Made by a program: the position numbers and the translations under genes. 29,539 nt of DNA from a virus: positions 1 to 29,539 of the IMG/VR virus record IMGVR_UViG_3300037485_000651. The stretch is one strand, 5' to 3'. Each line of letters opens with the position of its first letter. Position 1 is the stretch's first letter. The notes under the pieces are model-generated. The model was not told where the DNA came from. It saw nothing but the letters and a program-made list of their open reading frames with translations, and did no database searches. Positions 1-7,975 of the stretch are shown piece after piece.

Positions 1-1646
1 ACACGAAGTCCAGGCGTGTTATCTGTTTGATAAATCATAAGCCCCGCAACGGGAGTGCTTATAGCATCCCTTTGTACCTTTGTCATTCTCGGTAACAATA
101 GCCCCTGCGTTGTGCTTGTAACTGATAATGCTGCTGATGCAGGAGCATAAGCGGTAGAACCTACGTTTAAGTTTGTTCTGATTTGAACCTTACCATCTGT
201 GCCTCTGAACTTCATTAATGAGTCGTAAGTAGAAGTGCCGAAGCCGATGTACATTTCCCTATTCGTATTCCCTGACTTTAAATACCATCGCCATTTTATT
301 CCGTTAGCTACGTCCGTCATTGCATATTGTGCAGTACTTCCATTACCACCTGCAAGCCACGTTTCAACCGTTCCGTTAGCACCTAATTGCCTTGTGTATA
401 AACTTGTGATAGTTCCTGTCGTATTTCCATCAAGGCTAAGCCCTCCCCAGTTTTGTGTAGTAAGCCCTGATGATACTGCTGAAAATCCGTATTTGTTGGC
501 AACGGCAACCGTAGTATTTACAAGGCCTGTATAAGTAGAGCTGCTTCCATAAGAAGTGCCTGGTGATACATTTATTGGAGCATTGAATCCAAATGAATTT
601 AAAGGCTGCGCACCTGCTGATACAGTGTTATTGAATAATGTTCCGTTTAAAGAAAGTATAATTTGCGCTGTATTTGTTGCGCTATCTTGATTTTTCAAAG
701 TAATATCGCCTACACCCTTGAAGCCTGCTAATAACCTATTCAATGAAGATGCGAGTTGTGGCGTATCGCTTGCGCCTCTCATTACATTCATGTTATCTAA
801 AGCCAAGTTGTAGGTTGTGTAACCGTTTAAGTTATTCACGTAAGCAGTTGCAAGCCTTCTTGCTGAACCATTAATAGCTTTAAATTCAGGCATTACGCCA
901 TGAAATTCACTATGCCCCGCACCTCCTATCTGATACCATGTTTCCGTTCTTACTCCCCATGTAGCTTCATTCGCTATTGTAGGCGTGTTAAATCCACCGT
1001 TATAGCCCCATAACAAACCAACTACATTAGGTCTTCCATCTGCATTAACGCCCGGATAGCGTTGATACCCTAATCCGCTAAACATCGAAGGTCTGCCATT
1101 TGGATAGCCTGTAATACCGTACCCTTTCGGATAGATGGTTACAAATTGTTTTCCTTCATTTGCTGAAAGTGTATCAACAAAATTTATTGTCGTGTCGGTG
1201 TTGTTGCCAACGTGCAGTACCTGATCTAAGTTTTGTGAACCACCACCGCCCGAACCAACACTATCGGTAAACTGGTTTCGCCATGTTCCATTTTTCAATG
1301 CACTTACATTTATCCCAATTCTTCGGAGTGAATCAATACCTCCACCACTTGAATTGAAAGTAATGTTTGGATAAGTGCCTGTTAAAGTCATGTTCGTTCC
1401 TGCAATAGGATTGAATTGCGCTGGAGCAGTTCCGCTTACTGCCGTCCATCTTACTCCGTTGCCTATGTACATTGTAGTGCCTTTTACAGCAATACCTGTT
1501 TTGTTTACAGTTGTGTCGGAAGGTATCCTTAAAACAGAATCAGCCCAAGCACGTTTGAACTTATAGCCCCATGCGTTCATGGGTGTCCATTGCGCTGATG
1601 CGGAATAACAAATTAAAATAACGGAAATCGTAAGTAATTTTTTCAT
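1..1646 (-). CDS. Secreted-type tail fibre/structural protein, 3' end off the window
   Basis: The frame is open from an ATG at 1646 to the left edge, giving at least 548 residues with no stop in view. Residues 1-18 form a clear signal peptide (MKKLLTISVILICYSASA, then QW), unusual for a virion protein. The body is rich in Gly, Ser, Thr and Asn, has a Gly-Ser linker near residue 130, and looks like beta-rich fibre sequence. The last visible part reads LLLPRMTKVQRDAI followed by GLMIYQTDNTPG, a pattern I associate with fibres and surface proteins of Bacteroidota and their phages. It is the last visible gene of the tail module; its ATG overlaps the upstream TAA by one base (TAATG). A receptor-binding or side-fibre role is inferred from position and composition; a host-type surface protein is the alternative. 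Confidence 0.75.
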   Translation of the reverse strand, partial: MKKLLTISVILICYSASAQWTPMNAWGYKFKRAWADSVLRIPSDTTVNKTGIAVKGTTMYIGNGVRWTAVSGTAPAQFNPIAGTNMTLTGTYPNITFNSSGGGIDSLRRIGINVSALKNGTWRNQFTDSVGSGGGGSQNLDQVLHVGNNTDTTINFVDTLSANEGKQFVTIYPKGYGITGYPNGRPSMFSGLGYQRYPGVNADGRPNVVGLLWGYNGGFNTPTIANEATWGVRTETWYQIGGAGHSEFHGVMPEFKAINGSARRLATAYVNNLNGYTTYNLALDNMNVMRGASDTPQLASSLNRLLAGFKGVGDITLKNQDSATNTAQIILSLNGTLFNNTVSAGAQPLNSFGFNAPINVSPGTSYGSSSTYTGLVNTTVAVANKYGFSAVSSGLTTQNWGGLSLDGNTTGTITSLYTRQLGANGTVETWLAGGNGSTAQYAMTDVANGIKWRWYLKSGNTNREMYIGFGTSTYDSLMKFRGTDGKVQIRTNLNVGSTAYAPASAALSVTSTTQGLLLPRMTKVQRDAISTPVAGLMIYQTDNTPGLR

Positions 1647-2077
1647 TATGAACCCTCAATTAAAGTTAAAGCCCCTGTTCCCTTAAAACCAACGTTGAAA
1701 GTGGCTATGTTATCAAATGAACTGATTACGCTTGAGTTTTGCACGTAAAAATCAGCCTGCAATGTCATAAAATTATTATTTTGGTCTTCGTAGTTGAACT
1801 GCATCAATAACTTAATCCCATTTAACTGATAATAAATTAAACTGGCAATAGTCAACGGATTATCTGTTTTTTCCAAATTCACAAGCCCTTCAATATCCCC
1901 TTCAAAGCTGTATGAGGTTGGTATAAATGTCTTTGCCGTTCCAGTGCCAATTATGCTTGTTTCTAAAAAGTCTGTGTTAATATTGATAGTACAGGTTCTT
2001 GCACAGCCGTAAGTTATCCACTGAGCCAATGCCTCATTGTAAAAAAATACTACAGCGTCCGTGCCTTTAACTATCAT
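1646..2077 (-). CDS. Tail-tube-like protein (second copy, distal tail)
   Basis: This 143-residue protein has no motif I can name with certainty, but its layout parallels the tail tube protein encoded at 6589-7020, which is also 143 residues. Both have a central S(Y/F)xFEG motif, then a short hydrophobic helix-like stretch with a basic/polar loop, and a C-terminal strand of the form FxxVGxFxGTLxxxG (here ATFNVGFKGTGALTL). The likely explanation is a tail-tube fold reused at the tail tip, as in distal tube or baseplate proteins of long-tailed phages. It is coupled to the tail-tip gene by an ATGA overlap and to the fibre by TAATG. Homology to the tube is inference; a structural tail role is well supported by position. 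Confidence 0.65.
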   Translation of the reverse strand: MIVKGTDAVVFFYNEALAQWITYGCARTCTININTDFLETSIIGTGTAKTFIPTSYSFEGDIEGLVNLEKTDNPLTIASLIYYQLNGIKLLMQFNYEDQNNNFMTLQADFYVQNSSVISSFDNIATFNVGFKGTGALTLIEGS

Positions 2078-4236
2078 ATCTTACCGTATAAATATTTGAA
2101 CTCGTAAACACTTTCTAAGTCAGCATTTATCTCTCCGTCCTCCCACATTTCAACACCACTGAAATCGGCTAAGTCATTTTTATAATTAATGCTTAATTGC
2201 CCAAAAATAACATTTAAAGTAGGATAAATTGATGAATTAAAAATTGTTAATTTATTAACTATTCGACTGCTTTGTAAAATCCCAATTACCGTACCCTCTA
2301 AAATAGTTCTTGTTTTACGCCTCCAAAAAAGTTCTTGAAAAGTGGTAATCTGACCTAACTTTATTTCATCCGGTAGCCATTCCGATGTTCTGTCTTGAAC
2401 TAAACTTGTAAAAGAATCTAAGAACTGCGTTCCGGCAATACTATTCCTCGGTGAATCATCCACATAAATTTCAAAGTCATTTGCATTTCTGCTTATTAAT
2501 GACTGTGTATTTGTATGTGTATGCCCAATTATCTTTGTTTGTGATGCAACAGCCGGAATGTACTCAAATGATAAATCTTTGTACCAAGTTTCATCGGCTA
2601 CGCTTGAAGTTTGTTCGCCAAGATAAATGTATAGTAACCCGGTGTAAGGAAGTTCCCTTGCTTCTATTTCTACGCTATGCCACTCGTTTGTATTGTCGCC
2701 CGATAAGACAGTGAATGTAAATCCGTTTGCTGCTTCCCAGCCGCCATCGTTTTTTAAATACCTTGTTGTCGTTCCGTCAAACAACCTTACAGAAAAAACA
2801 CAATTCACATTGCCGGGTTGACTTACATCCGTTCTGAAACTAAATGACCACTTGAATTTATCACCCACGTTTACTTCAATAGGGGTTGATGTTGCAGCCC
2901 TTGAGCTATCTCCTGTATTCCCTGTAATTACTGCATATCTTTCTATTTCATTGCCTGATGAATCGTAAATAACCCTAATTATTCTTTGTGCATTTGGTGC
3001 GGCAATTCCATTAAACCATAAGGAAAGGTCGTACTCGTAAACGGTATTAGATCCGCTTGTGTAAGTGCTAAGTAATACGCCTAATTGCTGAAAGTTGTAG
3101 TTTTTTAATAAGTTTTCCTGCTGATTATAGTTGAACGTTTGCCTAACAAATTTGTAAGGTCGTAAGATGCCACGCAAAAGCCCAGTAACGATTTCCCCTG
3201 CATCCCAATTAAATACATTGTTTTGCCCGGATACCGTTGATTGATACACGAAATCGTAATTATATTCAAAGTATGTTATTGAATTACCTGCTTGCCGTAA
3301 TTCATCCCACCTAATGAAGTTCCAGTCGCCTTTTGTTTGTAATAATACCATGCGATACCTTTTCAAAATACGCTCCATAACGGTATAGCATGAATCCCAC
3401 TTATCCGCATTTAAAAAATTTTCGCCATCTAAAAAAACATCCTCAAACAATCTTCCAACTACTCCTAACCTAACATCTAATTGAGAATAAACATTTATGC
3501 CAAGTTTTAATCCGGTTGCATTTAAGCAAATGGAAAATATTTCGGCAAGGCTTAATTTGTCCGTCAAATCGAAATACGGAATAGTGTAACCAATAGTAGC
3601 CGAACCGCTACTAAATGTGCCGCCGTTATACTCTACCGTTTCTATTTTAAAAGAGGTTGAGAAATAAGTCAACCCGGCAACCGTGTAAATTCCGTTAGGA
3701 CCACTTAAGCCCGATAGTGTAAACTGCTGCCCAATCTGTAAACCTAAAGGAGTTCCACTCACCGCAAAGGCATATCCTCCAGTTACATAGGATACCGTTC
3801 TTGATACAGTTGTAGGTGTGCCATAGGTGAAGTTAGCCTGATTGATAGGAACGTCTTTTAGCAGCCCCAAATTGTCCGTAAATGATAACCTGATGTAGTG
3901 GGCATAATCAACTTGTATTTCTGTACTATCGTCCTGAACTAAGAAGCCCAAAAAATGAACTCCGTAATCACCTACCAATTCGCCTTTAAACTGATCATCG
4001 TTATTACTGAAAAAAGAACTTAAAGGCAAAGCCCCTTCATTTACTATTTCAACATTCAATACGCATCCCTGAATTGGAGCAAACACATCGTCAGCTTGCC
4101 ATTGCTGAACACAAGGCTGCCCACCTAATAATATCCTTGAATCAGAACCTAAGTAATCTTTTTCGTAGATATTAAATGTGTAGGTGATGCCCTGTAAGCT
4201 ATCAAAGTTTGTTGTGTATTTTAATCCGTAACTCAT
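2074..4236 (-). CDS. Tail tip/hub protein with carbohydrate-binding-like insert
   Basis: This 720-residue protein follows the tape measure gene, where long-tailed phages encode the distal tail and hub proteins. Residues 1-140 resemble the N-terminal hub-like region of Bacteroidota phage tail proteins: GCVLNVEIVNEG, then FKGELV, FLGFLVQDD and LSFTDNLGLLKDV. Residues about 150-215 look like a small beta insert rich in Gly and Ser. Around 260-330 comes a conserved-looking segment with KWDSCYTVMERILKRY and GDWNFIRWDEL. Residues about 365-560 read like a jelly-roll carbohydrate-binding module (LLKNYNF, DKFKWSFSF, WHSVEIEAREL). The C-terminus returns to tail-like sequence (TEWLPDEIKLGQ). It probably forms the tail tip and contacts surface glycans. 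No lysozyme or peptidase motif is visible. Confidence 0.7.
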   Translation of the reverse strand: MSYGLKYTTNFDSLQGITYTFNIYEKDYLGSDSRILLGGQPCVQQWQADDVFAPIQGCVLNVEIVNEGALPLSSFFSNNDDQFKGELVGDYGVHFLGFLVQDDSTEIQVDYAHYIRLSFTDNLGLLKDVPINQANFTYGTPTTVSRTVSYVTGGYAFAVSGTPLGLQIGQQFTLSGLSGPNGIYTVAGLTYFSTSFKIETVEYNGGTFSSGSATIGYTIPYFDLTDKLSLAEIFSICLNATGLKLGINVYSQLDVRLGVVGRLFEDVFLDGENFLNADKWDSCYTVMERILKRYRMVLLQTKGDWNFIRWDELRQAGNSITYFEYNYDFVYQSTVSGQNNVFNWDAGEIVTGLLRGILRPYKFVRQTFNYNQQENLLKNYNFQQLGVLLSTYTSGSNTVYEYDLSLWFNGIAAPNAQRIIRVIYDSSGNEIERYAVITGNTGDSSRAATSTPIEVNVGDKFKWSFSFRTDVSQPGNVNCVFSVRLFDGTTTRYLKNDGGWEAANGFTFTVLSGDNTNEWHSVEIEARELPYTGLLYIYLGEQTSSVADETWYKDLSFEYIPAVASQTKIIGHTHTNTQSLISRNANDFEIYVDDSPRNSIAGTQFLDSFTSLVQDRTSEWLPDEIKLGQITTFQELFWRRKTRTILEGTVIGILQSSRIVNKLTIFNSSIYPTLNVIFGQLSINYKNDLADFSGVEMWEDGEINADLESVYEFKYLYGKI

Positions 4237-5963
4237 GTATTACGTCCTATTGTTTGTGCTGTTCTTCTATTGCTGAAATAAATATCATTGCCTCTTACCA
4301 TGCCGTAAACTTCTACGGATTGAAGTCCACCAAATATATTAGCCGTTTGCGCCGATGGTGTAATTTGTGCGCCACGTGGAACGCTGATAAGTTCAGGTCC
4401 ACGTTCACCAACTAATGACAATCCGCCCGGTGCGAAGCGTGTACCTACGGCAAATGCTTGTTTCTTGCTTGCATTTGAAATCAGTTTGCCAATAGCAATA
4501 AGTGAAATACCTGCCGCAATAGCCAATACAGGATTCTTAATAAGTGCAGCCCTAATGGTTTTAATCAAATTAGCAGTTGTAATGAAATACTTGCCAAGCT
4601 GCTGCAATGCTGCACCTATTTGTTCAAATATTCCTGCAAAGAAATTACCAATAGATCCGCCCGATAAAAGACTACCAAACCCTTCACCAATGCTAATTAA
4701 AACATTTGAAAAAGACTCCCTGATAATTTCCCCTACTGCTAATGAAAAATCAACTATTTGCTGAAGGCTATTTCTTGCCGGGTTTAATAAATTATTAAAA
4801 AGTGTTTCGGGGTTTTCAATTTGAATATCAAGCTTTGCCGGAATGGTAACTACTTTCGATGCAGACGGGTTTTGCTTATTGCCGTAAAACAAATCCAAAA
4901 AGTCTTGTGTGATAACCCGGTTTAACTCCAATACGCTTTTCTTCAATTCATCTACCTGCTCCTTAGTTCTTTTGATAACCGAATTACCATCGTTTGCAGG
5001 GTTCAATTTGATAGCCTTTGAGAACTCTCCCAACTGTTTGGCTAAATCTTCAATCTCTTTATTTAAAGTTGCAATTTTACCTGCCCCAGTCCTTTCAGAA
5101 AAGGTTGTTAAAGCCTCCAATTGGTTAGCGAGTACACTATTGCCCCCTGAACGCAATTCGTTAGCGGTGCGGCTGTTAATAGCCTTAGAAAGGGCTGCTA
5201 AGTTCTTTATCTGCTGTGTCTGACCTACACCCTGAATCTCCAAAAGTTTAGTTAACTTTTCTTCTAACTTTAACTGTATGATTTTTACAGCAACAACATT
5301 CTTTATATTCTCAATGTAGGATTGATAAACCCTGTCCAATCCGCTAACGGCATCACCTTCCAATTTAAGCCCCTTAAATATTTCAGGGTTAATTTTGTTA
5401 AGTTCTTTTAGTGCAACAAGTTTGCGCTCCCTTGTTTCGGTTTCGGATTTCAATACCGTTATCAGGGTAAGCACCTGAGTGGCTTCTTTACCCTGCCCTT
5501 CAAAAATACCCTTAACCGCTTCGCTGTACTTCTTTGCCGATTCGGCTGCCTCATCAGCTCTTTTTGAAGAAGCAAATAACCGATCGCCAAAAACTATTAA
5601 CGCTGATGAAACTAAAGAAACAGCCAATCCCAAACCACCTGCCCCAACAAAGGATGAACCCAACGCTTTGAGGGCTGTTTTTGTTGAGCCAGTTTCAGCC
5701 TTTAATCTTTGAAAACTTTCAAGTAATGGATTAATGTTGTTGGCAATACCAAGAAAGCCAAACGGCGCATCCTGCACCACCCTGCCCAAGTTGGTAAGGG
5801 ATTGTGTAGCCTGAGCAGTACCCTTCCCTAATGTCTGAAGTTTACTATCTAACTTTTGCGCCTCCACCGCCGTTGTTGCTAATGACTTCGTAACAACAGC
5901 CGCACCCTTAGCAACATTATCAAACCCAACGGCACTAACAACGATTTCAATATTTTGCGCCAT
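4233..5963 (-). CDS. Tail tape measure protein
   Basis: At 576 residues this is a short tape measure protein, which sets tail length and occupies the tube lumen. The N-terminal 100 residues are Ala/Thr/Gln-rich and helical (SLTNLGRVVQDAPFGF is typical of Bacteroidota tape measures). Hydrophobic segments lie near residues 100-125 and 470-500 (NPVLAIAAGISLIAIGKLI), and long coiled-coil-like helices fill 140-340. The C-terminal motif GTRFAPGGLSLVGERGPEL is a hallmark of tape measure proteins. The gene directly follows the tail chaperone pair, overlapping the frameshifted product's stop by one base (TAATG), and overlaps the tail-tip gene by ATGA. By the usual scaling of about 0.15 nm per residue the tail would be roughly 85 nm long; this is an estimate. 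Confidence 0.92.
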   Translation of the reverse strand: MAQNIEIVVSAVGFDNVAKGAAVVTKSLATTAVEAQKLDSKLQTLGKGTAQATQSLTNLGRVVQDAPFGFLGIANNINPLLESFQRLKAETGSTKTALKALGSSFVGAGGLGLAVSLVSSALIVFGDRLFASSKRADEAAESAKKYSEAVKGIFEGQGKEATQVLTLITVLKSETETRERKLVALKELNKINPEIFKGLKLEGDAVSGLDRVYQSYIENIKNVVAVKIIQLKLEEKLTKLLEIQGVGQTQQIKNLAALSKAINSRTANELRSGGNSVLANQLEALTTFSERTGAGKIATLNKEIEDLAKQLGEFSKAIKLNPANDGNSVIKRTKEQVDELKKSVLELNRVITQDFLDLFYGNKQNPSASKVVTIPAKLDIQIENPETLFNNLLNPARNSLQQIVDFSLAVGEIIRESFSNVLISIGEGFGSLLSGGSIGNFFAGIFEQIGAALQQLGKYFITTANLIKTIRAALIKNPVLAIAAGISLIAIGKLISNASKKQAFAVGTRFAPGGLSLVGERGPELISVPRGAQITPSAQTANIFGGLQSVEVYGMVRGNDIYFSNRRTAQTIGRNT

Positions 5964-6585
5964 TACACTTTAATTTTATGTCGTTTTAAAATAGCATCGT
6001 AACGCTCCTTAGTCATTGCCGGGACTTCCCTCCTTTCATTAACCGGCCATATCTTTTCAATACTTCCCACCGCCTTACTACCTGCCATTGAACTTGCAAT
6101 AATATAGGTGGAGTACCGTGTTACCATCATCCGTTCTTTCTCCCGTTCATTGTAGCCCTCACAAGCCGCATAAAACTCAACAGGTAACGATGTATAGTAA
6201 TCGTAAGCACTCCACCCAAGTTTACCCAAAGCGAACTTTAGGTTTTCGTAGGCTATTTCTTTTGCGCTTTTTTTTTCACATCTTCCTCCTGCACTACACT
6301 TATCAAGTCTTTCCAAAGGCTTGTTTCCTGAAGCGTATTAACAACAAGTTCATTAACCTTTGCCTTGTCTTTCATCTCGTCCACCCAATCACAAACCTGC
6401 TCAAAGTTGTAATCCGGTTCTTCCCTCTTTACATAGGAGTTGCCACGTAAGCCCCCGTAATACAGGGCATACATAAAAGCCGATGTACTGCCGCCGTCAT
6501 TGTGGGTGCTGATAATTTCGATGGCAAGTTGGTTGAATTTTAAGCCACGTTGCTTACCACCAATTTCAATTTGTATGTAACTCAT
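5963..6585 (-). CDS. Tail assembly chaperone G-T, made by -1 frameshift
   Basis: The zero frame runs from ATG 6585 to the A run at 6276-6268 (106 codons). A -1 slip rereads base 6268 and continues as SAKEIAYENLKFALGKLGW to a TAA at 5965-5963, giving about 207 residues. The T part holds LPVEFYAACEGYNERE and TRYSTYIIAS, the usual pattern of the second half of tail chaperones (a D/E-rich 'FxAAxEGYxER' segment and a tryptophan/tyrosine helix). No independent start is convincing for the T frame: the ATG at 6316 lies inside G and would add an unlikely N-terminus. The layout (tube, G, G-T, tape measure) matches that of lambda-like and many other siphoviruses. Confidence 0.87.
6253..6585 (-). CDS. 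Tail assembly chaperone G (unshifted product)
   Basis: This 110-residue protein lies between the tail tube and the tape measure, the standard place for the tail assembly chaperone. It begins MSYIQIEIGGKQRGLKFNQL, the ubiquitin-like beta start seen in chaperones of this kind, followed by a helical region that includes YYGGLRGN and FEQVCDWVDEM. It ends in a lysine-rich tail (VKKKAQKK) encoded across a run of nine A residues, where a -1 shift produces the longer G-T protein. Chaperones of this class coat the tape measure and recruit tube subunits; they are not expected in the finished virion. Confidence 0.88.
   Translation of the reverse strand: MSYIQIEIGGKQRGLKFNQLAIEIISTHNDGGSTSAFMYALYYGGLRGNSYVKREEPDYNFEQVCDWVDEMKDKAKVNELVVNTLQETSLWKDLISVVQEEDVKKKAQKK
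6268..6276 (-). promoter_or_regulatory. A9 slippery site for -1 translational frameshift
   Basis: Nine consecutive A residues on the coding strand fill three in-frame AAA lysine codons of the chaperone gene, followed by GCG. A one-base backward slip moves ribosomes into the T frame, which is open for 102 codons, while the zero frame stops 15 bases after the A run. Both the position in the gene order and the frame direction (-1) agree with the conserved tail chaperone frameshift. Confidence 0.85.
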
Positions 6586-6588
6586 AAT

Positions 6589-7020
6589 TTAGCTTTCTTC
6601 AGTTAATACCGGTGTTCCATAAGGCTTCAATGTGCCTGAAAACGTACCAACAGAATCGAAGCCGTAAGTACTTGATAAAGCCGAAAAGTAACCCGTACCT
6701 GTTTCGATTTCATCGCCTGCAACCGGTGTTTCAGGAGCAATTTTGAATCCAACGGTTGTTTTGTTACGTAACAATGTCCGTAGTGATGTTCCGCTTATCT
6801 TTCCTGTATTTGGGTCTTGCAAATGCTGACCTTCAAAGGTGTAAGATAGTGTTAATTGACCTGGTGAACTGTCTGGTCCACAAGCCGAAGCCGCATCAAT
6901 TTCAGCAATGGAATCCTCCTTGCCTACTGATAAAAGACAAACAACGGTGTCATAATCCGTGCCACCCAAAGGGTCAATAAATAACAACATCGTGCCGCCT
7001 TGTACTTTATGTTCTGCCAT
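6589..7020 (-). CDS. Major tail (tube) protein
   Basis: This 143-residue protein is encoded immediately upstream of the tail chaperones, the usual position of the tail tube subunit. It has the features of this fold: an N-terminal strand region (KVQGGTMLLFIDP), the central SYTFEGQHL segment, a helix RTLLRNKTTVGFKI, and a C-terminal strand pair (GTFSGTLKPYGTPVL). It would stack in rings around the tape measure. A paralogue-like protein is encoded at 1646-2077 beyond the tail tip gene. Only three bases separate it from the chaperone start. Confidence 0.85.
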   Translation of the reverse strand: MAEHKVQGGTMLLFIDPLGGTDYDTVVCLLSVGKEDSIAEIDAASACGPDSSPGQLTLSYTFEGQHLQDPNTGKISGTSLRTLLRNKTTVGFKIAPETPVAGDEIETGTGYFSALSSTYGFDSVGTFSGTLKPYGTPVLTEES

Positions 7021-7031
7021 TTTGTTTTGTT

Positions 7032-7454
7032 TTAAATGATGAAAATATTTTGTGTAAAAATTAATATTCTTGTTATAAATTTCCGTTCTCCCAACGTTCC
7101 CAATCGCTGTGTAATGTCCTGACTTAACTTTAGATCAGTCATTTGCAACCCTGATGCTGATAAATCAAATACGCTGTTCACATCCGGCTTGATGGCGTTT
7201 AAGATATTACCAACGGTTGTGTTAAGCGCTGAACTGTTCACATATTTATATTCCCAACTGTGTATGGAAATTTGTATTGAACAGTTGAAATCAAAAGAAC
7301 TCTTTGTACTTACGTCCTGACTTGTTACATCACTAACTACACAATAAATCTTATCAAGCACATCGTCCGGCTCTTCACCTTCATAAACAGGAATATTCAG
7401 GGCATCAATAGCCGTGTAATAAGCCCGTAGCAAAGGTGTGTTTATGTCTATCAT
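7032..7454 (-). CDS. Tail terminator/completion protein candidate
   Basis: This 140-residue protein lies between the gp10-like gene and the tail tube gene, where siphoviruses encode the tail terminator. It has mixed alpha/beta character: an N-terminal helix (LLRAYYTAIDAL), a strand-loop with PVYEGEEPDDV, then CSIQISIHSWEYKYVN and a long helix ending in ILNAIKPD, followed by two strands. The 'short peptide plus I-x-I-x-S' arrangement is like tail terminator proteins of the DUF3168 kind, but I cannot confirm membership from the sequence. It overlaps the upstream gene by four bases (ATGA). Confidence 0.6.
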   Translation of the reverse strand: MIDINTPLLRAYYTAIDALNIPVYEGEEPDDVLDKIYCVVSDVTSQDVSTKSSFDFNCSIQISIHSWEYKYVNSSALNTTVGNILNAIKPDVNSVFDLSASGLQMTDLKLSQDITQRLGTLGERKFITRILIFTQNIFII

Positions 7455-7975
7455 TTAAAAATGTCTTCAATGTCTTTCTCCAATACCGGTAACCGCTTTT
7501 TAATTGAAGGGTATAAGTACGGTTTAGGTCTTATCCCTTCCCTTAGAATCTTCATAGCTATTGGATATGCTGCTGACTTATCTATCCCTTTACGCCCACA
7601 CCATCCCATTATCGAAATCAAGAACTGCTTAAAATCCCCATCACCCTTGCCTCTGAACGTTCCTGCGAATGACTGCCAATCGGCTGGCAAAGAACTAACG
7701 TAACTGGCTGCAAATTTCCGTGTACCAAATTCGATGTAAGCAGCATAATTGGTAGCGGCTGTAATTCTCACATTAAGCGTTCCAACCTCTGACTTTATAC
7801 TGTTCTTTAAAAGCCCTTCATCGCTGCTGTTAGCACTTACCAATGTTACCGCATCCCTTACCACACCCTGCCCAAAGGCATCTAAGGCTTTATTCGTCTT
7901 TGCCTTAGTTTCTGTTGCCAAATTTTCAAAGTTCTGTATAACAGCATCTAAGCCGTTTGCCTTTATTGTTATCAT
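7451..7975 (-). CDS. HK97 gp10-like head-tail protein
   Basis: The 174-residue product has the pattern of the HK97 gp10 family: MITIKANGLDAVIQNFENLA with a helical N-terminus, a central YAAYIEFGTRKFAA motif, and a C-terminal RPKPYLYPSI motif. These are the two signature segments of this family, whose members help complete the head-tail joint or tail attachment. A middle section (GKGDGDFKQFLISIMGW with a CGRKG loop) is longer than in the shortest members. The gene overlaps both neighbours by four bases, so it is cotranslated with them. Confidence 0.85.
   Translation of the reverse strand: MITIKANGLDAVIQNFENLATETKAKTNKALDAFGQGVVRDAVTLVSANSSDEGLLKNSIKSEVGTLNVRITAATNYAAYIEFGTRKFAASYVSSLPADWQSFAGTFRGKGDGDFKQFLISIMGWCGRKGIDKSAAYPIAMKILREGIRPKPYLYPSIKKRLPVLEKDIEDIFK

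Noticed and set aside
26-39. A 14-base match (TGTTTGATAAATCA) to the operator-like palindrome region near 27155
   Set aside because: It lies inside the fibre coding sequence (MIYQTD codons) and lacks the full palindrome; coincidence is likely.
2015-2023. TTATCCACT, similar to a DnaA box
   Set aside because: A single imperfect site inside a tail gene, with no cluster around it.
5963-6316. Independent gene for the T frame starting at ATG 6316
   Set aside because: The start lies within chaperone G, and its first residues do not fit; the -1 frameshift explains the frame better.
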